A program made the position numbers and the translations under genes. Shown here piece after piece: positions 42,870-50,692 of a stretch of DNA of 64,000 nt. The DNA comes from Streptomyces dysideae (lineage in GTDB: Bacteria; Actinomycetota; Actinomycetes; Streptomycetales; Streptomycetaceae), in contig NZ_KQ949117.1 of NCBI RefSeq assembly GCF_001514305.1, positions 20,754-84,753 on the forward strand, read 5' to 3'. Under the pieces are notes generated by a model. That model made no database searches and had not been told where the DNA came from. It saw only the letters and a list, made by a program, of their open reading frames with translations. Numbering within the stretch: the first letter of the stretch is position 1; each line of letters begins with the position of its first letter.

Positions 42870-43361
42870 GGTGATCTAGAGATCGCCTGGGGGCTGACCT
42901 GCGGCGGGGGCGGTGTCGGGGGGCTTGGCCGTACCGTGGTTGATCCCCGCTGTTCCCCGTGGTTCCCCGCAGGATCTGGCACGCGCATGGCACGGCGTCT
43001 TCGCTCCGGAGCACGCGCGGAGGCTGAGCCTTGGAGCGTTAGACCGGAACCGTCCGTGATGGTCCGGCGTCGTCTGGTGCGGTTGCATGCCATTAGGCAC
43101 GTAGGCCGTCATGGCCCGAACAGATCAAGGATCGCCTCTACCGGGTCCTTCGTCGTTTCCGCGGACAACCGACATGCCCGAAGAATGCTCACCGCAGTAG
43201 CGCATACGAGGGTTTAAGCTCCGCCGCAGCCGAGGAATCATCCACTGCGGTATGAAGAATTGAGGATTCCGCTTACCTCAGTTGACCTCCTGACGGTGTG
43301 TCCGCTAGCGTCCTGCAACATGACGGGGCGTCACAGTGGCGTCCCTGAAGGGGGAGGGAAC
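42870..43361. other. Left end of the element, no recognisable gene
   Basis: GC-rich DNA with short open frames only. A frame at 42936-43217 has no family motif or ribosome-binding site. Nothing is called before the DndB-like gene. Confidence 0.45.
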
Positions 43362-44594
43362 TTGAGCATCACCACGTCCTTGAAGCCGGTGACCACCGGT
43401 CTGCCCGTCGACCTCCGGGAGATCCGCAGGGGGGTCATGGCGAACGGCGTCATCGACTGCGAGAACCTGCTGGCGATCGTCAACGACCCTCAGGAGGTTG
43501 AGGACGCCGCCAAGCGTGCCCAGAGGGCCGGACAGCCGATCAGCGAGTACGCCCGCACGCGCGGCGAGATTCAGCGGCTCCTCGGCACTGCGAGCAGCAA
43601 GAAGGCTAAGAACGTCGGCGAGTACGCCGACTACATTGCGGCCGGTCTGCGGGGGGACTACGACAATGCTTGGTCGCTGCCGCAGATCACTCTGTGGTCG
43701 CCGCGCCCGCTGGTCATCGCTGAGGATGGCTCGTCAGCCCTGCCGATCAAGGATGGCCTCTACGCTCTAGACAGCGAGACTCAGGTCACCGCTTGGCACC
43801 GGATCAAGCGGCACCCGGCTGCGTACGACCTGGAGGACTTCGACTTCGGCGCGATCCCGCTGTCGTTCGAGATCTTCCACGGCATCAGCGTCATGGCCGC
43901 CCGCCAGATCTTCCACGACCGCAACCTGAAGGGTGTTCCGGTCGACAAGTCCTTGGCCATGTCCATGGATGGCCGCGACTTCGGCACCACTGTGACGCGC
44001 AAGTTGATGGAGTCGCTGAAGGTGCCCTTCGGCGAGAGCACGGTTCCGCTGTCCAGCTTGATTCTCACAGGCAAGCGCCAGGTGTCGGACAAGGCCATGG
44101 AGTGGATGACGATGTCGGTCCTGCGGACCTTCGTCGCCACGGCCATGCTCGGCAAGGCCGGTATTCACGCCGCCTCGACTGGCATCGAGCACGAGGACAT
44201 CCCCACCAACGAGAGTGGCGACCGTCCGGACAAGGTCGTCGTCCAGCGCGAGGTCATGGAGATGGTGGGCGCGTTTCTCCAGGAAAATGCCACGCTCTTC
44301 CATGCCAAGACTGCCATCACCGCACCTGCCGTCGTGGCCGGCCTGGGCGCGACCATGAACCGCACCATGTCTTGGAGCGCGGACCCCTTGCCCGAGGGCC
44401 TCAATCTTGAGCGCCTGTTGGAGGGTATCCAGTGGGAGCGCGAAGCGAAGTACTGGAGCGGCATCGCGGCCAAGGTGACCGACCGGGGCGCCGTCTCCTG
44501 GGCCGGCGGTGCCCGCGACTCCGGTCACAAGGTCTACGACGCGCTGAACCACCCGGAGAGCGACACGGGTAAGCAGATCCGCGGACGGTTCTAG
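43362..44594 (+). CDS. dndB: DndB-like (DGQHR-fold) protein, orphan
   Basis: TTG 43362 is preferred (GGGGGAGG upstream); ATG 43320 is an alternative. 410 residues. The middle has IPLSFEIFHGISVMAARQIF, then HDRNLKGVPVDKSLAMSMDG and FGTTVTRKLMESLKVPFGES, the pattern of DndB/DGQHR proteins. The canonical DGQHR loop seems replaced by DSETQVTAWHRIKRH. DndB normally accompanies DndCDE and limits DNA phosphorothioation. No dndA, C, D or E is in this window, so it is alone on a mobile element. The C-terminal end lies 17 bp before a tRNA-Ser fragment. Confidence 0.6.
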   Translation: MSITTSLKPVTTGLPVDLREIRRGVMANGVIDCENLLAIVNDPQEVEDAAKRAQRAGQPISEYARTRGEIQRLLGTASSKKAKNVGEYADYIAAGLRGDYDNAWSLPQITLWSPRPLVIAEDGSSALPIKDGLYALDSETQVTAWHRIKRHPAAYDLEDFDFGAIPLSFEIFHGISVMAARQIFHDRNLKGVPVDKSLAMSMDGRDFGTTVTRKLMESLKVPFGESTVPLSSLILTGKRQVSDKAMEWMTMSVLRTFVATAMLGKAGIHAASTGIEHEDIPTNESGDRPDKVVVQREVMEMVGAFLQENATLFHAKTAITAPAVVAGLGATMNRTMSWSADPLPEGLNLERLLEGIQWEREAKYWSGIAAKVTDRGAVSWAGGARDSGHKVYDALNHPESDTGKQIRGRF

Positions 44595-44611
44595 CTTCGC
44601 TCTCGCGAAAG

Positions 44612-44667
44612 GCTTGAAAACCGTCGTGGCAGCGATGTCACCGTGGGTTCAAATCCCACCGTCTCCG
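44612..44667 (+). pseudogene. 3' fragment of tRNA-Ser(TGA)
   Basis: The anticodon arm (GCTTGAAAACC), the long class II variable arm, the T-arm (GTGGGTTCAAATCCCAC) and GTCTCCG acceptor strand of a serine tRNA are present. The D-arm and 5' acceptor strand are absent, replaced by the end of the DndB-like gene. It is best read as an att footprint of another element that once used a tRNA-Ser gene. Confidence 0.82.
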
Positions 44668-44684
44668 CGCTGAGAGCAGCGAGA

Positions 44685-44718
44685 ACGGCCCCTGACCAGG
44701 CAAGTGGTCAGGGGCCGT
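44685..44718 (+). terminator. Terminator behind the tRNA-Ser fragment
   Basis: Perfect 13-bp stem ACGGCCCCTGACC / GGTCAGGGGCCGT with an 8-nt loop. Probably the original tRNA terminator carried along. Another hairpin (GAAGGCCCTG / CAGGGCCTTC) lies at 44794-44831. Confidence 0.85.
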
Positions 44719-44901
44719 CGTGCTGTGCAATGCCCGCTCGTTACCGTGGTTCCCTGCGCCTCCCTCCACGATCGGGCACGGTTGGGGCACGAAGAAGGCC
44801 CTGCCCCGAGGTTCCCTGGGACAGGGCCTTCGATACGATCGCGTTGAGATGGTGTGGACTGGGGCTGCGGATTGCCGTCCTGTATCAGCCTCAGCCCCCA
44901 C

Positions 44902-45123
44902 TCAGCCCCCCGGAGGGAACGGGTCTCCCCCGTAGGTGTACTCCGTCTCGATCGTCCCGTCCGCCTTGTGGATGATCAGCTGACTCGGCTGGTTCGCCTT
45001 CGCGATCTGACGTCCTGCCTCCACGGCGTCGGACTTGTAGGTGTAGTTCGACAGCGGCGTCTGCTCACGACGCAACTGCCAGGTGCCTCCGTTGGGCACC
45101 ACGCGGTATCGAGTACGACTCAT
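44902..45123 (-). CDS. DUF2188-family small protein
   Basis: 73 residues from ATG 45123. RYRVVPNGGTWQLRREQTPL, then KSDAVEAGRQIAKANQPSQL and IIHKADGTIETEYTYGGDPF is the DUF2188 pattern: a strand, a helix over 'A...A', and a final 'D-G-I-x-E-x-T-Y' strand. Function unknown; common on actinobacterial elements. Its start lies directly at the stop of the 55-residue gene, so both are co-translated. Confidence 0.75.
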   Translation of the reverse strand: MSRTRYRVVPNGGTWQLRREQTPLSNYTYKSDAVEAGRQIAKANQPSQLIIHKADGTIETEYTYGGDPFPPGG

Positions 45124-45291
45124 TCACTTCTCCTTGCGTACGCCCTTGAAGGGCTTCTTGTCGCTCTTGGCGTTCAGGAACTTGCCGGTCAGGACGTCCC
45201 GCAACGTCCAGGAGCCGGTGCGGGTGTTGAGCGTCTGGCTCCGCCCGCGCACGGCACCCCGCCGGTGGCCGGCCCCCGTGTTCTTCGCCAT
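45124..45291 (-). CDS. Small basic protein preceding the DUF2188 gene
   Basis: 55 residues from ATG 45291, with GGAGGAAG just upstream: MAKNTGAGHRRGAVRGRSQT, then RTGSWTLRDVLTGKFLNAKS and a Lys-rich tail. It is strongly basic and may bind nucleic acid. The motif 'TGKFLNAKSDKKPFKGVRKE' recalls short hypothetical proteins next to DUF2188 genes in Streptomyces elements. Stop codon abuts the next ATG. Confidence 0.65.
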   Translation of the reverse strand: MAKNTGAGHRRGAVRGRSQTLNTRTGSWTLRDVLTGKFLNAKSDKKPFKGVRKEK

Positions 45292-45414
45292 CGCTTCCTC
45301 CAATCGATCGACGCTGTAGGCGTGTTTGGGCAGGCAGCCGCCATGTCACCGACACGATCGCTACGTGCCGCCTGTGGAAACCCTAAGCACTAAGGCATCA
45401 CGCGTCAAGATCAG

Positions 45415-45469
45415 TCAATGTCACTGACATTGAGGGTTTTACCTGCCGGTAACGTTTGTGAGGTAAACC
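45415..45469. promoter_or_regulatory. Operator region of the XRE/ImmA switch
   Basis: A perfect 19-bp palindrome TCAATGTCA-C-TGACATTGA (45415-45433) is followed by an imperfect dyad GGTTTTACCT (45435-45444) / AGGTAAACC (45461-45469). Located between the divergent small genes and the XRE gene, as expected for a repressor-controlled decision promoter. Confidence 0.65.
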
Positions 45470-45509
45470 TTGCCTGTTAGAGTTGGTTGACACTTCCCAG
45501 GGAGAACAC

Positions 45510-45875
45510 ATGCCGCTGCCAGACGATCCGCAGATCGATCGCTTCTACGCGTCTGTCGGGGATCGCGTCCGGGACGCCCGGTCTGCTGCGCGCATGACGC
45601 AAGCCGAGCTGGCGGATCGCCTAAGCCTCGCCCGTTCCTCAATCGCCAACATCGAGGCGGGACGACAGCGTATTCCTCTCCATGTGTTCTTTCTGATTGC
45701 TGATGCCCTAGGCGCAGACGCAAAAGATCTGCTGCCGAATGGCGTCACCTCTCAGGAAACCCCCAAATTGAGCAATATCGAAGCTCGTCTAGCAGCCGCG
45801 CCTGACGAGAGCAGCAGGGACTTCATCGAGAGTGCGCTGGCCAATTTGACGGGCCAAACGGGAACGAAGGAGTGA
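45510..45875 (+). CDS. XRE-family repressor
   Basis: 121 residues from ATG 45510, with AGGGAG upstream. The HTH reads VRDARSAARMTQAELADRLS, LARSSIANIEAGRQRIPLHV. A C-terminal extension (ARLAAAPDESSRDFIESALA) would be the target of the ImmA-like protease encoded 3 bp downstream. By analogy with ICEBs1, this pair keeps an element quiescent until the repressor is cleaved. Confidence 0.85.
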   Translation: MPLPDDPQIDRFYASVGDRVRDARSAARMTQAELADRLSLARSSIANIEAGRQRIPLHVFFLIADALGADAKDLLPNGVTSQETPKLSNIEARLAAAPDESSRDFIESALANLTGQTGTKE

Positions 45876-45878
45876 CGC

Positions 45879-46397
45879 ATGGCTAATGCGATTAATGCTG
45901 CAAGGTCGCTCCTGAAAAGGCATGACATTCGCGAGTTTCCAGTCCCCATCGAGGCCATTGCTCGCGCCGAGGGTGCAATTATTACTCGCAAGGCTTTTGA
46001 TGGAACGCAATCTGGTTTCGCCCTGAGGGATGGCGACGTCAGAATCATCGGGGTTAACTCGGCGACGAGTCCAAGGCGCCAACGTTTCACCATCGCTCAC
46101 GAACTTGGGCATCTTTCCCTACATGAGGGAAAGGAATTGATCGTTGATCACGCTATGCGAATTGACTGGCGTGACGACGTGTCCAGTCTGGGTACGAACG
46201 AGCAAGAAATTGAAGCAAATGCCTTTGCTGCTGAGATTCTAATGCCCCGCGATATGATCCAGTCTCAAGTGATTTCATATGTGCAGGACAGGACGATAAC
46301 TCGCGATCATCTGATCACGAAAATGGCTCGCGATTTCGATGTGAGTGCAGAAGCCATGGGTTATCGATTGATTAACCTGGGCATCCTTGCCTCTTGA
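45879..46397 (+). CDS. ImmA/IrrE-family metallopeptidase
   Basis: 172 residues from ATG 45879. The zinc motif RFTIAHELGHLSLHEGKELI (HExxH) and the downstream Glu in NEQEIEANAFAAEILMPRDM are complete. Residues 1-60 form the usual N-terminal helix and strand. GC content falls noticeably from here to about 47.7 kb, a sign of different origin. Likely cleaves the XRE repressor encoded just upstream. Confidence 0.9.
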   Translation: MANAINAARSLLKRHDIREFPVPIEAIARAEGAIITRKAFDGTQSGFALRDGDVRIIGVNSATSPRRQRFTIAHELGHLSLHEGKELIVDHAMRIDWRDDVSSLGTNEQEIEANAFAAEILMPRDMIQSQVISYVQDRTITRDHLITKMARDFDVSAEAMGYRLINLGILAS

Positions 46398-46697
46398 GTC
46401 GAAACCTGGGGCATCGCCGACTTATTTGGCGATCGATAGCGGGAAACGCCCGAACGAAAATTAGAGGAGAGCTGCCATCCTTGGTTGGGCGGCACCTCCT
46501 AGTGGGCAAAACCCTATCCTCCTAAGGTATGCCAGAGATCGTGGCGTCTGACCGCAGTCACGATTTTGGAATGCGGGCCAGATTGAGTCCCACCCGCTGG
46601 CCGGCGACGACGGCATGGGGAGGTTGCAGCTCGGGCGCGGAAGCCCTCGAATGCTTGCCAGATGGTTTCTGATCCTGTTGACCTTTTTTGAAAATGG
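46398..46697. other. Non-coding stretch between convergent immA and PIN genes
   Basis: No open frame worth calling. ATCGTG...CACGAT followed by TTTT near 46538-46566 could be a terminator for immA. Confidence 0.4.
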
Positions 46698-47729
46698 CTA
46701 ATACCGGTACCATTCCGGGGCGTTCAACTCATCCCCTAGGATCCATTCAAGAATGGCCATCTTCCCGTTGAGGAAACCCCATTCATAATCGTCCGCAGGC
46801 AGCAGTGAGCTGGCTTCATGCTTAGATTCGATGCGGGCCCTGCCCTGTCCGATCGACTTGCGTAGACCCTCATCGTATTTCGGGTTTATTTGGCCGTCTG
46901 GCGTGTCACTCCGTCTGCTGTGGATATACCAGATTCGATCGTACAGTTCCTGGTGCAACTCTAGGAGTTCTGCGAGCGGGCGAGGGGGCTCATCGAGAAA
47001 TGCTACTTCTTCTGCCAGTTCCTCGTACTCCTCCCCGAGTTTTTCCGCAAGTACGGCAAGCAGTCCATCCACGTCATACGCGTAACTGGTGCGCTCCTCA
47101 TCCGAAAATACCGCATCAAAGTCAGGATGCGGCTTCCGGCGGTCACCATTGACTACGGAGAAGTCCTGGTAGTTGGATGTGGCGAATACGTAGCAGTCCG
47201 CAGAATCCGCAGATTCCTCAAGGGCGGTGCGAAATAGTTCCACTAGGAGCGCATCAGCGATGCTGTTCTTGTTCAGGTGAAACGGAGCTCTCTTTTCGAG
47301 TGCGCGCTGGATCACGGCTCCATGCTCCTTAGTGCCAGGTTCAAGCCTTTTCCCGTGGCTGAGTAGCTCAGATATCTCGGAAAAATTCTGCAATGCTTGG
47401 GCACTGACGAACGGCACCTGGTGAGCCATCTCCGCAATCCATTCCTGTGCCTCGCTGTCGCCGTACTCCTTGAGGTCTTGTTTCAACAGCCTGAAGCGTT
47501 CGCGAACGCTGTCTGTGGCGGCCGCTTCCGCGCGCGGGCGATTACGCTCGAACTCTTTCAAGATAATGGATGGCACAAGAAGGTCGAGCTTTTTCTGAAA
47601 GAATAGAACTCGAATGGGTACGATGATTTGCTGGCCGTCGCGACGTCTGGCTATGTCCAGCCATACGGATGTATCGATCAGAAGCCTGAGCACAGCGAGA
47701 TGGTAGGGCTTGTAAGCAAGATCAGACAT
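46698..47729 (-). CDS. PIN-like domain protein (DUF4935 type)
   Basis: 343 residues from ATG 47729. A PIN-like nuclease fold is outlined by LLIDTSVWLDIARRRDGQQI (Asp), VPSIILKEFERNRPRAEAAA (Glu), NKNSIADALLVELFRTALEE (Asp) and CYVFATSNYQDFSVVNGD (Asp). The C-terminal 130 residues are an acidic helical domain (GEEYEELAEEVAFLDEPPRP). DUF4935 proteins occur in TA and defence settings. Codon use is less GC-rich than neighbours. The two long hairpins at 47839-48182 lie directly upstream, in the same transcription direction as the DUF1152 and 74-residue genes. Confidence 0.75.
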   Translation of the reverse strand: MSDLAYKPYHLAVLRLLIDTSVWLDIARRRDGQQIIVPIRVLFFQKKLDLLVPSIILKEFERNRPRAEAAATDSVRERFRLLKQDLKEYGDSEAQEWIAEMAHQVPFVSAQALQNFSEISELLSHGKRLEPGTKEHGAVIQRALEKRAPFHLNKNSIADALLVELFRTALEESADSADCYVFATSNYQDFSVVNGDRRKPHPDFDAVFSDEERTSYAYDVDGLLAVLAEKLGEEYEELAEEVAFLDEPPRPLAELLELHQELYDRIWYIHSRRSDTPDGQINPKYDEGLRKSIGQGRARIESKHEASSLLPADDYEWGFLNGKMAILEWILGDELNAPEWYRY

Positions 47730-47838
47730 CACAATTTGTTGAGTTGGTGCTGCACGCTGTATCGCGCAGGGCGAGGCCCGCAGTTCTGTGTGGTCTGGAC
47801 CTCGATGCTGCCTGCGTTCGCAACCCTCCACTCACCCC

Positions 47839-47990
47839 AGCTCCCATCCCGTTTGCCGTCGACCCACACACCGTGGAGCGGGCGTGGTCCATGGCGTCCA
47901 GGTGGAGCGCGCCACTGTACGAACGACCTGGACGCCATGGACCCCGTCTGCTCGGCTCTGCCTGGGTCGACGGCAAACGGGATGGGAGCT
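47839..47990. repeat. Very long hairpin I upstream of the PIN gene
   Basis: Outer arms 47839-47866 and 47963-47990 are perfect 28-bp complements. Inner arms 47886-47903 and 47926-47943 are perfect 18-bp complements. Internal 19-nt segments do not pair, and the apical loop is 22 nt. Far larger than a terminator. It could be a structured RNA or a DNA site for replication or transfer. Confidence 0.9.
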
Positions 47991-48104
47991 CCCCACGCAT
48001 GCCCCAACGAACCCGCACTCGGGCACGGCGCCCCCTCCATCCCGGCGTCGGCCGATCCCCCGCCGGAGGCTTGTTCTGACCTCATGCCCGTGTGCCTGCC
48101 TCTT

Positions 48105-48182
48105 GGGCGGGAGTGGGCGGCCGGCGGTGCCGAGCGGGGCGGAGACATGAGCGCGGGCGCCGCCGGCCGCCCACTCCCGCCC
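48105..48182. repeat. Very long hairpin II upstream of the PIN gene
   Basis: 27-bp arms (48105-48131 with 48156-48182) with a single T/G position that would wobble in RNA, loop 24 nt. A small third stem ACGGGT/ACCCGT follows at 48200-48217. Confidence 0.9.
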
Positions 48183-48232
48183 GGAGGAGCGGAGCGACGA
48201 CGGGTGCTTGAACCCGTAAAGAAGGTTGTTAC

Positions 48233-48457
48233 TCAGTCGGTGCCTGTGGCGGCTGAGATGCTGCGGGACCGTGCTGCCGCTCGTTGAAGAGCGTCGGCCA
48301 CTTGTTCGGCGGCGTCGGCGGACAAGAGGATCTCTTGGGACCAGAGAATCGAGAGCCTGATGTCGCCGTTCAGCAGGTTGGTGGCAACGTCGACTTCTGT
48401 GCCGTTGCCAGTGACGTCCTGCACGTTGAGGTCTGGATCGCTGCTGTTGGCGCTCAT
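48233..48457 (-). CDS. Small hypothetical protein downstream of DUF1152
   Basis: 74 residues from ATG 48457, whose ATGA overlaps the DUF1152 stop. NVQDVTGNGTEVDVATNLLN, then GDIRLSILWSQEILLSADAA and an Ala/Arg-rich helix. Mostly beta strands followed by a helix, acidic at the start. Not recognised. Coupled translation makes it a likely partner of the DUF1152 protein. Confidence 0.6.
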   Translation of the reverse strand: MSANSSDPDLNVQDVTGNGTEVDVATNLLNGDIRLSILWSQEILLSADAAEQVADALQRAAARSRSISAATGTD

Positions 48458-49575
48458 GGTGTCCGGCTTGTGTGGTGGCTGCTGGCGGCCATGATGCCCC
48501 ACAACGGGGCTGCGTACTGCTCCGGACGGCTGTTGATGAGCAGTCGGCGTAGGGCGTCGCGTTGTGTGCCGTCGAGGTTCAGGACCTCGGTGAGGTGGCG
48601 GAACGTCGTGTGGGTGATTCCGCGGCCTCGGGCCTCGGCCTCGAACTGGTCGAGTTGGGGGAGCAGCGTCTCGGTGTCGAGATTCAGCGGACGTTGGTCC
48701 TTGAGCCAGAGGGCCTTGTTGCGCTCGTAGTCGATTTCCGAGAAGCCGCAGACTTCGCGGCTCAGCGCCTCGACCTGGTCCAGCGCGGTCGTTGCCATGA
48801 TCGCGCGGGCCAATTCGTTGCGGCTCAGCGCTTCATCCAGGTCTACCTCGTGGACTGTTGGGCCCTCGTCGGTGAGCGGGATCGGCAGTCCTGCGTCCCG
48901 TACTTCGCATGTGCCTCGTACGCCTCGGGCCGTCGCCGCGAGCATCCCGGTTGCCTCGGAGGGATGCCACTCCAGGACCGAGCTGATCGGGTCGACGTCC
49001 TTCGGCGTGAAGGTGTGGACGAGTGGGCCGAGCGTGCCTTTCAGGTCGTCGAGCGGAAGTTCGCCGTCGAGGCCGGGGCCTGCGATCAACAGCCTGATCG
49101 GAGCGTTCACTTGGCTGCACGCTGCCAGTGTGAGGGCGTCGGCGAGTGGGCTCTTCAGGGTTGGTTCGTCGCCGCGGGCAAGTGCGTCTCCGCCTACATC
49201 GAGGAGATCGATCGACTCGGGCTCCAAGTAGCCGATCAACTCTTCGAGTTGGCGTGTGACTCCCTCGGCGCCCTGCCTCGGATCGATCAGCGCGAACGTG
49301 TGCGGGAGCTCCGCCGCGAGTCGGGGGAGTGTGGAACCCGCCGGAGCGATCGGGCGCGCTTCCGCCGGCACCTGCCACACGGCCGGGGTGATCGGTTCGA
49401 GACCGGTGAAGTCATCCGGTCCTCGGGGGCCCGGTACCGGGTCGATCAGCAAGCGGTCCCACGCGTAGGTGAGAATCACCGCCTGGTCGTCGCCGTCGCC
49501 GTACAGGGCGGCGTGGAGCATTGCGGCGGCGACTGCGTCGCCCCCTCCTCCTGCTGCGACGATCAACCGCGTCAT
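48454..49575 (-). CDS. DUF1152-family protein
   Basis: 373 residues from ATG 49575 (ATG 49608 possible). The N-terminus LIVAAGGGGDAVAAAMLHAA is a Gly-rich nucleotide- or phosphate-binding loop. Further motifs are AVILTYAWDRLLIDPVPGPR, LLDVGGDALARGDEPTLKSP and LLIAGPGLDGELPLDDLKGT. DUF1152 members are uncharacterised and often found on actinobacterial mobile elements beside GntR regulators. Divergent from the KorSA-like gene with an operator between them. Confidence 0.65.
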   Translation of the reverse strand: MTRLIVAAGGGGDAVAAAMLHAALYGDGDDQAVILTYAWDRLLIDPVPGPRGPDDFTGLEPITPAVWQVPAEARPIAPAGSTLPRLAAELPHTFALIDPRQGAEGVTRQLEELIGYLEPESIDLLDVGGDALARGDEPTLKSPLADALTLAACSQVNAPIRLLIAGPGLDGELPLDDLKGTLGPLVHTFTPKDVDPISSVLEWHPSEATGMLAATARGVRGTCEVRDAGLPIPLTDEGPTVHEVDLDEALSRNELARAIMATTALDQVEALSREVCGFSEIDYERNKALWLKDQRPLNLDTETLLPQLDQFEAEARGRGITHTTFRHLTEVLNLDGTQRDALRRLLINSRPEQYAAPLWGIMAASSHHTSRTP

Positions 49576-49617
49576 GGGCTCAAGGGTACGGGGTCCGGCG
49601 TTGACCATTCACCCTAT

Positions 49618-49640
49618 AGTGGCTAGAGGCCATAGCCACT
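49618..49640. promoter_or_regulatory. KorSA-type operator between DUF1152 and gntR
   Basis: AGTGGCTA (49618-49625) and TAGCCACT (49633-49640), perfect 8-bp arms and 7-nt spacer. The same half-site recurs at 50452 and 50476. Confidence 0.75.
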
Positions 49641-49674
49641 TGGCTGCCTGCGTTGCATTGAACGAGGAGGGCAC

Positions 49675-50415
49675 ATGCCGCAGATCGAGGAGGCTCAGCC
49701 GAAGTATCTCCAGATCGCGCACTTCATCCGCGATCAGATTCTTCGGGGTGACCTGCGGCCGGGGGACGAGGTTCCGTCAGAACGACAACTGGCGGCGAAC
49801 TGGAAGGTGTCCAGGCCGACGGCCGCGCGGTCGCTGGAGGCGCTGAGTCATCAGGGGCTTGTCGAGAAGCGCCAGGGGTCCGGCACGTACGTGCGGAGCC
49901 TCGAAGTGAACCGGCGGGCACGTGAGTTGTACGGGCGGGCGCGGCAGACGGGCAAGATCTACACGCCTGGTGAGTACGCGGTCATCACGTCGGCCGGCTG
50001 GCTGGACGCGCCCGATCACGTCGCCGAGGCGCTGGGCCTGGTCAAGGACCGTCGGGCCGTTCACCGCAGGCGGGTGACCAACAACCAGGATGGGCCCATC
50101 ACGCTGTCCACTTCGTGGTTCGCGCCGGACGTCGGGCAGCGGGCGCCCAAGCTCCTGGAACCGGAGCGGATTCAAGAGGGCACCTTGATGTACGTCGAGA
50201 ACATGACGGGACGGCAGGGGAGTTACGCCGAAGATCGCATGTGTGCTCGGCAGGCGACCGACGAGGAGGAGGCGGACCTTCAACTTGCTCCCGGATCTGC
50301 TGTCTTGATCGTGCATCACGTTGTGTTCGACCTTCAGGATCGGCCGTTGGAGTTCGCCGAAGCCACCTACCCGCCGCACCGCTGGGCGTTCGAGCAGGGG
50401 TATCCCCTCACCTGA
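49675..50415 (+). CDS. GntR/UTRA-family regulator, KorSA-like
   Basis: 246 residues from ATG 49675, with GAGGAGGG upstream. HTH: YLQIAHFIRDQILRGDLRPG, SERQLAANWKVSRPTAARSL, LEALSHQGLVEKRQGSGTYV. The UTRA domain follows from about residue 85 (RRVTNNQDGPITLSTSWFAP). In AICEs such as pSAM2, a protein of this type (KorSA) represses transfer and replication genes. Operators with the AGTGGCTA half-site lie on both sides of the gene. Confidence 0.85.
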   Translation: MPQIEEAQPKYLQIAHFIRDQILRGDLRPGDEVPSERQLAANWKVSRPTAARSLEALSHQGLVEKRQGSGTYVRSLEVNRRARELYGRARQTGKIYTPGEYAVITSAGWLDAPDHVAEALGLVKDRRAVHRRRVTNNQDGPITLSTSWFAPDVGQRAPKLLEPERIQEGTLMYVENMTGRQGSYAEDRMCARQATDEEEADLQLAPGSAVLIVHHVVFDLQDRPLEFAEATYPPHRWAFEQGYPLT

Positions 50416-50451
50416 TGGTTCGTCATTTCGGCGAACTGCTTGCATGCAGCG

Positions 50452-50491
50452 AGTGGCTAATGCCTCTATCCACTAAGTGGCTAAGGCCACT
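50452..50491. promoter_or_regulatory. Second and third KorSA-type sites
   Basis: AGTGGCTAATGCC...CCACT (50452-50474) is followed by AGTGGC-TAAG-GCCACT (50476-50491), upstream of the small zinc-finger gene. The half-sites match 49618-49640. Confidence 0.7.
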
Positions 50492-50511
50492 TCATCGGAA
50501 GGGGGCACGGC

Positions 50512-50685
50512 GTGACGAGTCAGCGGCCGGATCAGGGCACGCGCTTACCTTGCCGGGGTTGCCGTGGGCGCGGCTGGAAGCGCGTCGGTTCGCGTACGAC
50601 CCTGGCGCTTGCCGCCACCGCCGACCGCACCCGTGCCACGTCGAAGCGGCGCTGCCTCGACTGCGACGGCAGCGGCAAGGAGTGA
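50512..50685 (+). CDS. Small CxxCxGxG zinc-finger protein
   Basis: 57 residues from GTG 50512, with AAGGGGG upstream. Two DnaJ-like zinc motifs: LPCRGCRGRGWKR near residue 14 and RRCLDCDGSGKE at the C-terminus, separated by a Thr/Ala/Arg-rich stretch. Probably folds around one zinc. Too small for a chaperone; function unknown. Followed 7 bp later by the HATPase gene, so the two are likely co-transcribed under KorSA-type control. Confidence 0.65.
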   Translation: MTSQRPDQGTRLPCRGCRGRGWKRVGSRTTLALAATADRTRATSKRRCLDCDGSGKE

Positions 50686-50692
50686 GCACCGG

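Noticed and set aside
44612..44667. Functional tRNA-Ser gene
   Set aside because: The 5' acceptor strand and D-arm are missing; the preceding DNA is the end of a protein-coding gene.
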